Source: Reyranella aquatilis (GTDB lineage: Bacteria > Pseudomonadota > Alphaproteobacteria > Reyranellales > Reyranellaceae). Taken from it: a stretch of DNA of 64,000 nt. The DNA lies in assembly GCF_020880995.1 (NCBI RefSeq), contig NZ_JAJISD010000005.1, positions 357,150-421,149 of the forward strand. The letters are read 5' to 3'. The notes below the pieces were generated by a model. It did no database searches. It saw nothing but the letters and a program-made list of their open reading frames with translations, and was not told where the DNA came from. Below are positions 43,325-52,752 of this stretch, in pieces. The translations under genes and the position numbers were made by a program. How positions within the stretch are numbered: the first letter of the stretch is position 1; each line of letters begins with the position of its first letter.

Positions 43325-44278
43325 ATGAGCAATTTCAAAGGACCAGGTCACTCCCTGCGCGGCAGCAAAGCTCTCGAGTTGAAACACCTGCGATCGGCCG
43401 TCGCTGCCGCCGAGTGTGGCAGCTTCCGTCAGGCCGCGGAACTGCTGAGATTGCAACAGTCGACTCTCAGCAGATCAATTCGCCAGATTGAACATGGCCT
43501 TGGCATTACGATTTTCGAGCGATCAAGCGGAGGTGTGAAGCCCACGCGCGCAGGCCGCAGCGTTCTTCGCCTGGCAAGAGCTATTCTTGAAGAATTTGAC
43601 GCGCTTGTAGCTACGGCCAAGTCCTTACAACGCAGCGAGACAGGGCGGCTGGCCATCGGCTTTTGTACGTCACTTTCGGCTGGAAACCTGAAAGCCACAT
43701 TACTCGACCTCAAGCAGCGTTTCCCGCAAATCGACCTTGCGACCGTCGAGCGATCACGGACGCGCCTGGCAACGGCACTTCGCAGTGGCGTGCTCGATAT
43801 CGTCATTGTAACAGGAAGCCAGCCACCATTGGACAGCAAGACTATGTTGTTGTGGAGCGAGCGTGTTCTAGTCGTTCTCCCCGAGGATCATCCTCTTACT
43901 GCGCGCGAAACTGTCTACTGGACCGACCTCCGCGGCGAGACCGTGCTGCTAAGCCATTACGATCCTGGACGGGAATTTGAAGATCTTCTAGGCTCGAAGC
44001 TAGTCTTGCCTGAGGATCGTCCGAAGATCGAGCGCCACGACGTTAGTTGCGGCATTATCAAGAGCCTGATCAGCATGAAGCGAGGCATCAGCCTGGTGCT
44101 CGAATCTGACATGGAGGCCAATTTTGCCGGATTGGTCTACCGGGAGCTGCGCGATGGCACGGGGCCAAGCCGGTTCGACTATTCGGCCTATTGGCGAGCG
44201 GACAATGAAAACCCCGCCTTGAACGCCTTCCTGAAGATGCTCTCCGAGCGCTATCTTTCGCCTGGCTTGGCGACATGA
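43325..44278 (+). CDS. LysR-family transcriptional regulator
   Basis: 317 residues from the ATG at 43325; a TTG at 43304 is an alternative. The N-terminal HTH reads 'LKHLRSAVAAAECGSFRQAAELL' and 'QQSTLSRSIRQIEHGLG' (residues about 18-58). The effector domain follows with 'LAIGFCTSL' and 'MKRGISLVLESD'. Its 3' end overlaps the convergent DUF2274 gene by 28 bp. LysR genes at the trbI end are common in this ICE group, but their role in transfer is not established. Confidence 0.85.
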   Translation: MSNFKGPGHSLRGSKALELKHLRSAVAAAECGSFRQAAELLRLQQSTLSRSIRQIEHGLGITIFERSSGGVKPTRAGRSVLRLARAILEEFDALVATAKSLQRSETGRLAIGFCTSLSAGNLKATLLDLKQRFPQIDLATVERSRTRLATALRSGVLDIVIVTGSQPPLDSKTMLLWSERVLVVLPEDHPLTARETVYWTDLRGETVLLSHYDPGREFEDLLGSKLVLPEDRPKIERHDVSCGIIKSLISMKRGISLVLESDMEANFAGLVYRELRDGTGPSRFDYSAYWRADNENPALNAFLKMLSERYLSPGLAT

Positions 44279-44499
44279 CGCGCTCGGCGAACTTTCAAGA
44301 AACTTCTGTCCGCTGCCATGAAGCGCGCCAACATGGGCGCGATAAGCTTTGTTGGATCAGTGATCGATTGGCCGGTCTCGAGTGCGAGAATTTCGGCATA
44401 AGTGACGAGATCCCGGTGGACAGCTGCCGGCAATTCGTGGGTCACCTTGATCGGTTTGTCGTCTTCGATTGCTCCGAGCTTGAGCTTAGCCATCGTCAT
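44251..44499 (-). CDS. DUF2274 protein downstream of trbI
   Basis: 82 residues. 'MAKLKLGAIEDDKPIKVTHELP' at the start (residues 3-24 in two parts) and 'LIAPMLARFMAADRSF' fit DUF2274, the small protein usually found after trbI in alphaproteobacterial ICEs. The first ATG (44499) has AAAGGA upstream. The body looks like a ribbon-helix-helix fold and may bind DNA. It is the last gene of the leftward transfer array. Confidence 0.8.
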   Translation of the reverse strand: MTMAKLKLGAIEDDKPIKVTHELPAAVHRDLVTYAEILALETGQSITDPTKLIAPMLARFMAADRSFLKVRRARHVAKPGER

Positions 44500-44500
44500 T

Positions 44501-45703
44501 CTATCCTTTGTAGGGCTCGAGCACCAAATCGCGGTTGATGATGACCCGGACTGGGAATCCCGGACGGACCGTTAACGTTGGCTGGACGTTGAGATTGCGG
44601 CGAACCAGCTGTTGGCCTGTTTGATTGAGGGAATTCCCCGCGCCGCGTCGTAACGCCTGAATAATAGCGCCGTTCGTATCGTTAACGTCTGCGCCCGAAT
44701 TCACCTCAGTGCCGACGGCGAGTAGAGTGGATAGCGCTGCTGCTCCGAGTAACTCTTTCCAGTGGTTATCGACCTGATCTTCAAGACCGGAATATCCCGC
44801 GGCATCAGCGCCGGGCTGACGCTCCAATACGATTGAACGTCCATTCGGCATGATGAGACGAGTCCAGACGAGGAGGACGCGGGACTGCCCAAATGCTACC
44901 TGGCTGTCATAGGCCCCGATCAGTCGCGCGCCTTGCGGGATCAGCCGGGCTCGCCCGGTAGGAGTGTCGTAGACATTTTCAGTCACTTGCGCCGTGATCT
45001 TGCCCGGCAGATCTGACCGGATCCCAGTGATGAGAGCCGCCGGAATGATAGTCCCCGCTTGGACAACAAAGGGGGATGCTGGCCTCACCAAGCGATCGGG
45101 GCTTGTTGTCCGCCGATCGATAGGTGCATTGACGAAGGCGAGTTTTCGGTCCTGGCCATTTTGGGTAAATGACTCGTCTGAGGACATCGTCCCGTTTGAA
45201 GGCGTCTCGTTGGACGCTGATCCGGCGGCCGGTGGGCGGATGGCGGTGTTGGCAAACACCTTGCTGATGCGCGCCGCCTCGGTTTCCTGATTGACGCGCT
45301 GCTGTTCGGCATCGATGGCCAGCGAGCTAGTCGATGACCTCTGTGCCGCAACAATGGGACGGCCGAGATCGCCGGGCAAAGGTGGTCCAAGACGCGGCAC
45401 GTCTTGGGAAATTCCGGCATAATCCTTCGGCAGGCTCTTGAGCTCATCAGCAACGTTGTGGCGATCGGTCGAGTGGAGTTCTTCTCGAGCCGGACCCTGC
45501 TTTGACCTGTCCTGCAAAGACCACAACACCGCGCCACAGATGATGGAGAAAGCCAAAGCGGTGACGCCCGCAAGCACCTTACGTGACAGACGCGTGACCT
45601 GCGGCTGATCGGGTCGCAGCCGTAGAGTTTCGGCGATCTTTTCGGGTTGCTGTGGCCGAGAAGCTTCGTTGGATGACGGGTTCGCCTGATCGGTACCGGT
45701 CAC
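44501..45703 (-). CDS. trbI: Conjugal transfer protein TrbI (VirB10-like)
   Basis: 400 residues. A cytoplasmic Pro/Gln-rich N terminus, one membrane span (LAGVTALAFSIICGAVL, about 44-60), a long periplasmic linker and a C-terminal beta-barrel domain with 'GTIIPAALITGIRSDLPG' and 'LIPQGARLIGAYDSQV', the VirB10/TrbI hallmarks. It spans the envelope and links the inner-membrane energy complex to the outer-membrane core. Its start overlaps the trbG stop (ATGA). Confidence 0.92.
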   Translation of the reverse strand: MTGTDQANPSSNEASRPQQPEKIAETLRLRPDQPQVTRLSRKVLAGVTALAFSIICGAVLWSLQDRSKQGPAREELHSTDRHNVADELKSLPKDYAGISQDVPRLGPPLPGDLGRPIVAAQRSSTSSLAIDAEQQRVNQETEAARISKVFANTAIRPPAAGSASNETPSNGTMSSDESFTQNGQDRKLAFVNAPIDRRTTSPDRLVRPASPFVVQAGTIIPAALITGIRSDLPGKITAQVTENVYDTPTGRARLIPQGARLIGAYDSQVAFGQSRVLLVWTRLIMPNGRSIVLERQPGADAAGYSGLEDQVDNHWKELLGAAALSTLLAVGTEVNSGADVNDTNGAIIQALRRGAGNSLNQTGQQLVRRNLNVQPTLTVRPGFPVRVIINRDLVLEPYKG

Positions 45704-46674
45704 ATCGACCTCCCATCGCTTCGAACAATTCGCACCTTCTGTTGGTTCTCGCCTCCCAATCTCAATTCAGCGGCGGCGAACAGCCGATCCACGATCAACA
45801 CGTTCCGGTAGGCCCGGTAGTTGACGAGCTCGGTACTACCCTCAGCTCCCATGACGAAGAGCGGCGGCATCTCGCCCTGGCCGATGCCAGGCGAGAATTC
45901 GATGTAGACCTTGCGGCCGTCGTCATACGCGTTGACGGGACGCCATGGTGGATTGTCTCCCTCAATGGCGTAGCGATACAAACGCTGCGCTTGATCCGGA
46001 ATGATCGGCGTCGGTGGCAGAGCTCGACCAAGCACGGCGCGATCTTCCGGGTAGAACCATGCAACCGACGGCATATACGGTTTTTCACGGGAGCGCAGCT
46101 CAATCAGGTAGGTCCGCCGATCGGTGTTGATGACAAGATTGGTCTCGATCGCGGGGCGTGTCGGCTTGACCATGATGTGGACACGGCGGGTGTCGCCGCT
46201 GCCACTCTCGGTATCGCCAACTACCCAGCGCACGGTATCTCCTGCGGAGACTGGTCCCGAGCCGATGAGTTGTTCACCGGGCTCAAGCGCAATGTCCGTG
46301 ATCTGTCCCGGCGCGGCATAGACTTGATAAAGGGCACCCGGACTATACGAGAACACCTGCACGGCATTGAAGTAGCCGGTTTTGCGAGGCTCGACACGAG
46401 CGGCATCGTTCGCGCTTTCAATTCGCTCGATCGGCTCCTTCGCCTCCCCCTTCTTGCCGCCGCGTGCCGCCTTCCATACCGGTGGGACATGCAACGGTCG
46501 CGGACGATCGTCGGCAAGCGCCGGCAGTTCGGGAAGTGACGGTACTTCGCTGTCATAGCTGATCTGGGGAGGCTTGAACGCGGTACAGCCTCCGAGCGCT
46601 GACAAACAGATCAGAAGACCCAGAGGCAGGCGCGGCTGAATCCTCTGTAGCGCAGCAACGAGACTTGATGGCAT
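45700..46674 (-). CDS. trbG: Conjugal transfer protein TrbG (VirB9-like lipoprotein)
   Basis: 324 residues. I chose the ATG at 46674, 2 bp after the trbF stop, because it begins a lipoprotein signal ending in the lipobox LGGC; the frame back to 46791 overlaps trbF. The C-terminal VirB9 domain has 'RRTYLIELRSREK' and 'YIEFSPGIGQGEMPPLFV'. It forms the outer-membrane core complex with TrbI. Confidence 0.92.
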   Translation of the reverse strand: MPSSLVAALQRIQPRLPLGLLICLSALGGCTAFKPPQISYDSEVPSLPELPALADDRPRPLHVPPVWKAARGGKKGEAKEPIERIESANDAARVEPRKTGYFNAVQVFSYSPGALYQVYAAPGQITDIALEPGEQLIGSGPVSAGDTVRWVVGDTESGSGDTRRVHIMVKPTRPAIETNLVINTDRRTYLIELRSREKPYMPSVAWFYPEDRAVLGRALPPTPIIPDQAQRLYRYAIEGDNPPWRPVNAYDDGRKVYIEFSPGIGQGEMPPLFVMGAEGSTELVNYRAYRNVLIVDRLFAAAELRLGGENQQKVRIVRSDGRSM

Positions 46675-46676
46675 GG

Positions 46677-47357
46677 CTATCCCAGCTCCTTCGACCAGTT
46701 GATCGCATTGACGTAGATGCCGAGTGGATTCTTGCGCAGCCGATCGAGATCGCGCGGCGTTTCCACGATGATGGTAAGAATTGCGGTCCACCGTTCGGTC
46801 ACGGCAAGCTGACCGTTCTCGTACCGGCGTTCGATCCAGGCGATCCGAAAGCTGTCGGGAGACGCCCGAATAACGCTCGAGACTTCGACAGCGACCTGTG
46901 TCTTGCCGATCTTGTCGAAGGGATTGTTGTTGCGCGCATAGTCATTGAGCGCAGCCGCGCCGCGGTCCGTCGTGAAGTCATAGGCACGCAACCAATCCTG
47001 GCGCAGGACAATGGCGTCCATCGGCAGGCCACGCACATGTTCGATGAACCTGGCGAGGTGAAAGGTAATCTGCGGATCGGAGGGTTGATAAGCCACGTTA
47101 GCAGGAGCGACACTTCTTGCCTCGCCTAGCCGGTCAACTTCAACAACCCACGGCGTGACGGTCCCTTGGGCTGACTGCCAAACTAGAGCTCCGGCGAATC
47201 CCGCGGCGAGGGCCAGACAGCCAAAGGCCATCAGTCGCCAGTTCCTGGCCTGAACGCGGGCCGACCCGATGCGGTCATCCCAAACCTGGGCGGCTCGTTG
47301 ATAGGGAGTTACCGGCTCCGGCGCGCGGCCATAGTGAACGGCCGATCGTTTGAACAT
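46677..47357 (-). CDS. trbF: Conjugal transfer protein TrbF (VirB8-like)
   Basis: 226 residues. A short cytoplasmic tail, one span (FGCLALAAGFAGALVW, about 45-60) and a periplasmic NTF2-like domain with 'RFIEHVRGLPMDAIVLRQDW' and 'IRASPDSFRIAWIE'. 'PYQRAAQVWDDRIGSARVQA' near the N terminus is typical of TrbF. It is an assembly factor of the mating pore and lies between trbL and trbG. Confidence 0.92.
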   Translation of the reverse strand: MFKRSAVHYGRAPEPVTPYQRAAQVWDDRIGSARVQARNWRLMAFGCLALAAGFAGALVWQSAQGTVTPWVVEVDRLGEARSVAPANVAYQPSDPQITFHLARFIEHVRGLPMDAIVLRQDWLRAYDFTTDRGAAALNDYARNNNPFDKIGKTQVAVEVSSVIRASPDSFRIAWIERRYENGQLAVTERWTAILTIIVETPRDLDRLRKNPLGIYVNAINWSKELG

Positions 47358-47405
47358 GCTTTGACCTCAAGACAGGACTGAGAACGGAGTGCGAGAAATC
47401 GAGCG

Positions 47406-48617
47406 TCATTGGTCCTTCTGCGAGAGATCGACAGATCCGCCGCTCCCGCCGTGATCGCCTGAACGGACCGCTTGCGTTGCGGCTGACGCTCCATGACTGA
47501 TGGTCTGCGCCCGCTTCATGCGACGAACCCAAGAGGGCGTGCCTTCGGATGACGTTGAAGAAGGATCATCGACATCGCCGCCACGGCCGCTTCCAGCCAT
47601 ACGAGCGGCGGCTGAGCGCAAGGGACTTGCGGGAGCGGAAGCGCTCGCCTCAGCAGTACCGGATAGGCTACCGGCCCGGAGCGCGCTGGAGGCGCCACCG
47701 GCACCGGAGGCTGCGCTGCCGGCCAGTCCAGCGCCGCTGGCCGCGAGACCCGCTCCTGCCGCGACCACGCCGCCGGCAGCCAGCCCTGTGCCAACGGCTG
47801 CGCCGGCACCAAGCTGCGGGCCTCCGGAGACGATACCGTTGGCGATACCGGGTCCGAAGATACCCAGGCCCAACAAGGCAAGAGCGCCCAGTACCAGCGC
47901 CATCGCGTTCTCGATCGTCGGCTGGTTGCCGCCGAACCCGGCCGTGAACTGCGCAAACAAGGTCGACCCAATGCCGACAATGACGGCAAGCACTAGAACC
48001 TTAACGCCGGAGGAGATCACGTTGCCGAGCACGCGTTCTGCGGCAAAGGCGGTCTTTCCAAACAGGCCGAACGGGATCAACACAAAGCCGGCGAGCGTCG
48101 TCAGCTTAAATTCGACTAAGGTGACAAAGAGCTGAATGGCCAGAATGAAGAAGGCGAGCAGCACCACGATCCAGGCAAACAGCAGGACCGCGATCTGGAC
48201 GAAATTTTCGAAAAAACTGACATAGCCCATCAGCCCCGAAATCGACTCAAGGATTGGGCGACCGGCGTCGAGTCCGACTTGCGCGATACGGCCCGGCCGC
48301 AGAAAGTCTGCTGACGAAAGGCTCGTGCCCGAGGCCTTCAGCCCCAAGCTCGCAAAACTCTCGAAGACAATGCGGGCGAGGCTATTCCAATTGCCGATCA
48401 GGTAGGCAAAGACGCCAACAAACAGCGTCTTCTTGACGAGGCGGGCGATGATGTCCTCGTCTGTGCCCCAGGACCAGAACAGGCCTGCCAGCGTAAGATC
48501 GATCACCGCGAGCGTGGTGGCGAGATATCCGACGTCGCCTCCGAGCAGCCCGAACCCGGAATCGATGTAGCGGGTGAAGGTTTCCAGGAACTGGTCGATG
48601 ACGCCGGTACCACCCAT
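47406..48617 (-). CDS. trbL: Conjugal transfer protein TrbL (VirB6-like)
   Basis: 403 residues, a polytopic inner-membrane protein. 'GVIDQFLETFTRYIDSGFG' opens the protein, and several hydrophobic segments run to about residue 290. A low-complexity Gly/Ala/Ser-rich tail ends in 'PSWVRRMKRAQTISHGASAA', which is conserved in TrbL. It forms the inner-membrane channel platform. The Ala/Gly tail explains the long antisense open frames seen across it. Confidence 0.9.
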   Translation of the reverse strand: MGGTGVIDQFLETFTRYIDSGFGLLGGDVGYLATTLAVIDLTLAGLFWSWGTDEDIIARLVKKTLFVGVFAYLIGNWNSLARIVFESFASLGLKASGTSLSSADFLRPGRIAQVGLDAGRPILESISGLMGYVSFFENFVQIAVLLFAWIVVLLAFFILAIQLFVTLVEFKLTTLAGFVLIPFGLFGKTAFAAERVLGNVISSGVKVLVLAVIVGIGSTLFAQFTAGFGGNQPTIENAMALVLGALALLGLGIFGPGIANGIVSGGPQLGAGAAVGTGLAAGGVVAAGAGLAASGAGLAGSAASGAGGASSALRAGSLSGTAEASASAPASPLRSAAARMAGSGRGGDVDDPSSTSSEGTPSWVRRMKRAQTISHGASAATQAVRSGDHGGSGGSVDLSQKDQ

Positions 48618-48620
48618 TGG

Positions 48621-48986
48621 TCACTCGCTTTGCGCTGGCAAGAATGGATAGCCCGATGTGAGGCGGCTTTCGTCCTTAGGCGGCACTGGAGATGAAGGTC
48701 GCGCATTCGCCTCCGGATGTGTTGAGGACCCGTTCTGACCGAAGAACTGACGACGCGTCTCGGCCCAGATCTTTTTGCATTCGAGAAGAGCGTCTCGCTC
48801 GTCGGAACTGACGGTACGACATTGCTCGAGCTTTGCCGCCGTCGAGTCGGACTTCGGAGTAAGGGACCTGCGAGGTTCGGTGTGACTTTCGTCGTCGCGC
48901 AGGCGGATTGCGCAGGCAGCGACGACCAGGACAGCAATGAAGACGGCAGCGACCCTCGGGAGCCGCTCAAGTCTGTTGGTCATCAT
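48621..48986 (-). CDS. trbK: TrbK-type entry-exclusion lipoprotein candidate
   Basis: 121 residues. A signal with 'AAVFIAVLVVAACAI' gives a lipobox-like AAC, followed by a charged region and 'SSDERDALLECKKIWAETRRQFF', spelled in two parts (SSDERDALLEC, KKIWAETRRQFF), the conserved piece of the 'TrbK-alt' group. TrbK proteins block redundant mating into cells that already carry the element. The gene overlaps trbJ by one base and precedes trbL. Confidence 0.8.
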   Translation of the reverse strand: MMTNRLERLPRVAAVFIAVLVVAACAIRLRDDESHTEPRRSLTPKSDSTAAKLEQCRTVSSDERDALLECKKIWAETRRQFFGQNGSSTHPEANARPSSPVPPKDESRLTSGYPFLPAQSE

Positions 48987-49717
48987 CAGTGGAACATCTG
49001 CACGGTTGTCGGTTGATAACGACCTCGGGTCAGGAAACGCCGCAGCTGCTCCCTACCCTGGTCCTGGGCCGCCGCTCTTTGAGCGGCCTCCAGGTTTTGC
49101 GCTCGCCCTTGTGCGGCGACGGCGGCGGTGAGATCGGCAATCTGCTGTGCCTGAAGCGCCAGAAGCTGATTGCCGGCCTGACTTGCCTGCAGCGCGCCTG
49201 CTGCGCCTTGGCTCGCTGTCACCAAAGCCGACATCTGGGTCCGGTTGGTTTCTAGATTGCCGACGACGGTTGCCTGCACCCGCATGGCGTCTTGCAGACC
49301 CGCCACCGCGTTCTGCCAGCGTGTTTGTGCGTTGGCGGTAAGGGTCTGGTCAGGCATGTTCGCAGAGGCCGGCGCGTAGGTGGTGGAGAACGCGCGATCG
49401 ATCTGCTGGACGTCGTAGGCAATCCGCTGCGCCTGAGAGAGAAGCTGTTGCGTGCGCTGGATCGACTGCTCAAGCTGCTGCAAGGATGAGTACGGCAGGC
49501 TTGCCAGGTTCTTGGCCTGATTGACCAGCATCTGCGCTTCGTTTTGTAGCGAGGTGATCTGGTTGTTGATCTGCTGCAGTGCGCGCGCCGCCGTCAGTAG
49601 ATTCTGCGCGTAATTGTTGGGATCGAAGACGACCAACTGCGCCACGGCCTGCCCAGGCGCTTGAGCAGCGACAATTGCAATGAAACTCGCTGTCAAGAGC
49701 GTACGGAGACGACTCAT
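48986..49717 (-). CDS. trbJ: Conjugal transfer protein TrbJ (VirB5-like)
   Basis: 243 residues. The ATG at 49717 overlaps the trbE stop (TGATG); the longer frame to 49765 is not used. Signal peptide (1-27), then 'LVVFDPNNYAQNLLTAARAL' and a Gln-rich helical coiled-coil body ('INNQITSLQNEAQMLVNQ'), as in P-type VirB5 pilus-tip proteins. It helps contact the recipient cell. Confidence 0.92.
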   Translation of the reverse strand: MSRLRTLLTASFIAIVAAQAPGQAVAQLVVFDPNNYAQNLLTAARALQQINNQITSLQNEAQMLVNQAKNLASLPYSSLQQLEQSIQRTQQLLSQAQRIAYDVQQIDRAFSTTYAPASANMPDQTLTANAQTRWQNAVAGLQDAMRVQATVVGNLETNRTQMSALVTASQGAAGALQASQAGNQLLALQAQQIADLTAAVAAQGRAQNLEAAQRAAAQDQGREQLRRFLTRGRYQPTTVQMFH

Positions 49718-52155
49718 CAGAAGCCTCCGTCCTTGGCGAGCTGCGGAATGAGATCGCAAGCCCATCCAATGTCGCGTGCCCTAAGCCAGCCGGCGACGAA
49801 ACCCTCGCTTCCGTGTTCGGCTAGTACCCGCTCAATCAGAGCCTGATCCGCCTTCAACGAAGCCGCGGTAAACGCGAGCGCGACTTCGCCAAGCCCAAGC
49901 TCGAACAGCCGATTTCCCCGGCGGGACTGGCAATAGTAGTCCCGCTTGGGCGTCGCGCGGGCGAGGATCTCGATCTGGCGGTCATTGAGGCCAAAGCGCC
50001 GGTAGATGGCCGTGATCTGCGGCTCAATAGCGCGATCGTTCGGCAGGAAAATTCGGGTCGGGCAGCTCTCGATGATGGCCGGTGCAATTGCCGAGCCGTC
50101 AATGTCGGCCAGTGATTGGGTGGCGAAGATGACGGAGGCGTTCTTCTTGCGAAGCGTCTTCAGCCACTCGCGGAGCTTGCCGGCAAAATCGGCATTATCA
50201 AGCGCAAGCCAGCCCTCGTCGATGAGGAGCAGGGTTGGACGGCCGTCAAAGCGATGCTCAATCCGGTGAAACAGATAGGAAAGAACTGGTGGCGCGACGG
50301 TTGTCCCGATCAATCCATCGGTCTCGAAAACCTGGACTGACGAATCCCCCAGCCGCTCGTGTTCGGCATCGAGCAACCGGTCATACGGACCCCCGAGGCA
50401 ATAGGGTTGCAACGCCCGCTTCAACGCATTGGATTGCAGAAGAACGGCGAGCCCTGTAAGGGTACGCTCCTCGATCGGCGCCGACGCAAGCGAGTTTAGC
50501 GCTGACCAAACGTGGTCCTTGGTCTCTGGCGTCACCTCGATCCGTTCGCGAACCAGGATCGAAGCGATCCATTCGGCTGCCCAGCCCCGCTCCGAGACGT
50601 CATCAATGCCCGCGAGCGGCTGGAGAGCGACAAACTCGGAGGATTCTCCTGCGACGGAACCGCCGAGGTCATGCCAGTCGCCGCCCATGGCAATCGCGGC
50701 AGCACGGATCGACCCGCCGAAGTCGAAGGCAAAGATTTGCGCGTCGGGATAGCGGCGGAACTGCAGCGCCATCAGCGCCAGCAGCACCGACTTGCCGGCG
50801 CCGGTCGGGCCAATGACAAGGGTGTGTCCGACGTCACCGGCATGCAGCGAAAACCGGAACGGGGTCGAACCTTCCGTCTTACCAAAGAACAGCGGAGGCG
50901 CCTTCAAGTGATGGTCTCTCGCCTCTCCGGCCCATACCGCCGACAGCGGAATCATATGGGCGAGGTTCAAGCTCGAGATCGGCGGCTGGCGGACGTTGGC
51001 ATAGACGTGTCCCGGCAGGCTACCGAGCCAGGCTTCGACAGCATTGACGGTCTCCACCATGCAGGTGAAGTCCCGGCCCTGGATCACCTTTTCGACCAGC
51101 CGCAGTTTTTCATCGGCCGCCTGCGGATCCCGATCCCAGACCGTGACCGTGGCTGTAACGAAGGCCTGGCCGATCTGATCCGAGCCCAATTCCTGCAGCG
51201 CGGCATCAGCATCGATCGCCTTGTTTTGCGCATCAGTATCGAGAAGACTTGAAGCTTCGTTGGTCATCACCTCCTTCAGGATCGCCGCGATCGACTTGCG
51301 TTTGGCGAACCACTGGCGGCGAATTCTTGTAAGCAGCTTGGTCGCATCAGCTTTGTCGAGCATGATCGCCCGGGTTGACCAGCGATACGGGAACGCCAAC
51401 CGGTTGAGGTCGTCGAGAATTCCGGGCGTGGTCGCCGTCGGAAATCCGACTACGGTCAAACCGCGAAGATGCGCCGCGCCCAGCAACGGTTCAAGACCAC
51501 CGGTCAGGGACTGGTCCGCAAGCAGCGCGTCGAGATACATCGGAATCTCGGGCACGCGAACGCGATGCCGTTTGGTTGAAATCGTGGAGTGAAGATAAGT
51601 GAGCGTTGCCTCGTCATCGAGCCAGCCGCATTCCGGCATAAAGCCCTCGACGAGCTGCAAGACGCGACTGGTCCGATCGATAAAGCCGCTGAGCACCTCG
51701 CGCGCATTTGCCCCTAGGGTGCGATGGCTGCCCTCGTACAGCAGCTGCTCCGCCATGGCGGCGCCCTCCTCCGGCGGAAGATAGAGGAAGGTCAGGTAAT
51801 AGCTCGATTCAAAATGAGCGCCGGCTTCTTCAAACTGCGCCCTACGCTCTGCGTCGACCAACGCGGACGCAACATCCGGAAATGTATCGGGGGGATAGGC
51901 TCCGGCCGAGTGGCGCTGGGCCTCGACGAATATCGCCCAACCGGAGCCCAGACGACGGAACGCGTTGTTCAGACGCCCCACGACCGCGACAAGTTCAGCT
52001 GGTACGGCGCTGTCGAGATCCGGTCCTCTGAACTTTGCTGTCCGCTGAAACGAGCCGTCCTTGTTGAGGACGATCCCCTCATCGACGAGCGCAGCCCAAG
52101 GCAGGAAGTCGGCAAGGCGGGTGTTCGAACGGCGATATTCGGCGAGGTTCATCAT
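49717..52155 (-). CDS. trbE: Conjugal transfer ATPase TrbE (VirB4-like)
   Basis: 812 residues. N-terminal CagE/VirB4 domain with 'EYRRSNTRLADFLPWAALVD' and 'MVETVNAVEAWLGSLPGH', then the ATPase domain with Walker A in VIGPTGAGKSVLLALMAL and Walker B in 'PTLLLIDEGWLALDN'. It powers pilus assembly and substrate transfer. It starts 8 bp after trbD and overlaps trbJ. Confidence 0.95.
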   Translation of the reverse strand: MMNLAEYRRSNTRLADFLPWAALVDEGIVLNKDGSFQRTAKFRGPDLDSAVPAELVAVVGRLNNAFRRLGSGWAIFVEAQRHSAGAYPPDTFPDVASALVDAERRAQFEEAGAHFESSYYLTFLYLPPEEGAAMAEQLLYEGSHRTLGANAREVLSGFIDRTSRVLQLVEGFMPECGWLDDEATLTYLHSTISTKRHRVRVPEIPMYLDALLADQSLTGGLEPLLGAAHLRGLTVVGFPTATTPGILDDLNRLAFPYRWSTRAIMLDKADATKLLTRIRRQWFAKRKSIAAILKEVMTNEASSLLDTDAQNKAIDADAALQELGSDQIGQAFVTATVTVWDRDPQAADEKLRLVEKVIQGRDFTCMVETVNAVEAWLGSLPGHVYANVRQPPISSLNLAHMIPLSAVWAGEARDHHLKAPPLFFGKTEGSTPFRFSLHAGDVGHTLVIGPTGAGKSVLLALMALQFRRYPDAQIFAFDFGGSIRAAAIAMGGDWHDLGGSVAGESSEFVALQPLAGIDDVSERGWAAEWIASILVRERIEVTPETKDHVWSALNSLASAPIEERTLTGLAVLLQSNALKRALQPYCLGGPYDRLLDAEHERLGDSSVQVFETDGLIGTTVAPPVLSYLFHRIEHRFDGRPTLLLIDEGWLALDNADFAGKLREWLKTLRKKNASVIFATQSLADIDGSAIAPAIIESCPTRIFLPNDRAIEPQITAIYRRFGLNDRQIEILARATPKRDYYCQSRRGNRLFELGLGEVALAFTAASLKADQALIERVLAEHGSEGFVAGWLRARDIGWACDLIPQLAKDGGF

Positions 52156-52162
52156 GGAGAAT

Positions 52163-52426
52163 TCAGGTGCTGAGGTGACCAGGAATGCGAACGTGCCGGC
52201 GCACGACCTCGACGAAGTCAGGATCGCGCTTGGCGGCCCAAACGGCCGCCATGTGGCCGATGAACCAGAGAAGAAGGCCGGCTAGCCAAAGGCGAAGCCC
52301 TAGGCCGAGTGCGGCGGCCAATGTGCCGTTGACGATGGCGACCGAGCGCGGTGCGCCGCCCAGCAGGATCGCCTCGGTGAGCGCGCGGTGCACGGGCGCG
52401 ACAAAGCCTGAAATTTGCTCATCCAT
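52163..52426 (-). CDS. trbD: Conjugal transfer protein TrbD (VirB3-like)
   Basis: 87 residues. 'PVHRALTEAILLGGAPRSVA' then two hydrophobic stretches forming the inner-membrane VirB3 fold, and 'RRHVRIPGHLS' at the end. It overlaps trbC by one base. Confidence 0.92.
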   Translation of the reverse strand: MDEQISGFVAPVHRALTEAILLGGAPRSVAIVNGTLAAALGLGLRLWLAGLLLWFIGHMAAVWAAKRDPDFVEVVRRHVRIPGHLST

Positions 52427-52752
52427 CAGATCATCACCCCACCGCCAAACGAGAAGAACGACAGAAAGAAGCTCGAAGCGGCAAAGGCGATCGACAGGCC
52501 AAACACGATCTGAATCAGCCGCCGGAAACCACCTGACGTGTCGCCGAATGCGAGCGAGAGCCCGGTCACGATGATGATGATGACCGCGATGATCTTGGCG
52601 ACCGGTCCTTCAACCGATTGCAGGATTTGGTTGAGCGGTTGCTCCCAAGGCATGTTTGAGCCGGCGGCCCAGGCCGGAATGCTCAGCGAGCAGAACGCTG
52701 CAATCGCCGTGGCCGAACGGACGCCGCGCCCGAGAAAGGACAGCGCGCTCAT
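52426..52752 (-). CDS. trbC: Conjugal transfer pilin TrbC (VirB2-like)
   Basis: 108 residues from the ATG at 52752, which overlaps the trbB stop (ATGA). A long signal peptide (1-30, ending PAWA-AGS), then two hydrophobic helices around a short loop 'GDTSGGFRRL'. It is the major pilin; TraF at 61515 is the peptidase that would process and cyclise it. Confidence 0.92.
   Translation of the reverse strand: MSALSFLGRGVRSATAIAAFCSLSIPAWAAGSNMPWEQPLNQILQSVEGPVAKIIAVIIIIVTGLSLAFGDTSGGFRRLIQIVFGLSIAFAASSFFLSFFSFGGGVMI

Noticed and set aside
45652..46539. Plus-strand frame of 295 codons
   Set aside because: Shadow of trbG and trbI.
47500..48135. Plus-strand frame of 211 codons rich in Pro/Ala
   Set aside because: Complement of the Gly/Ala-rich TrbL tail.
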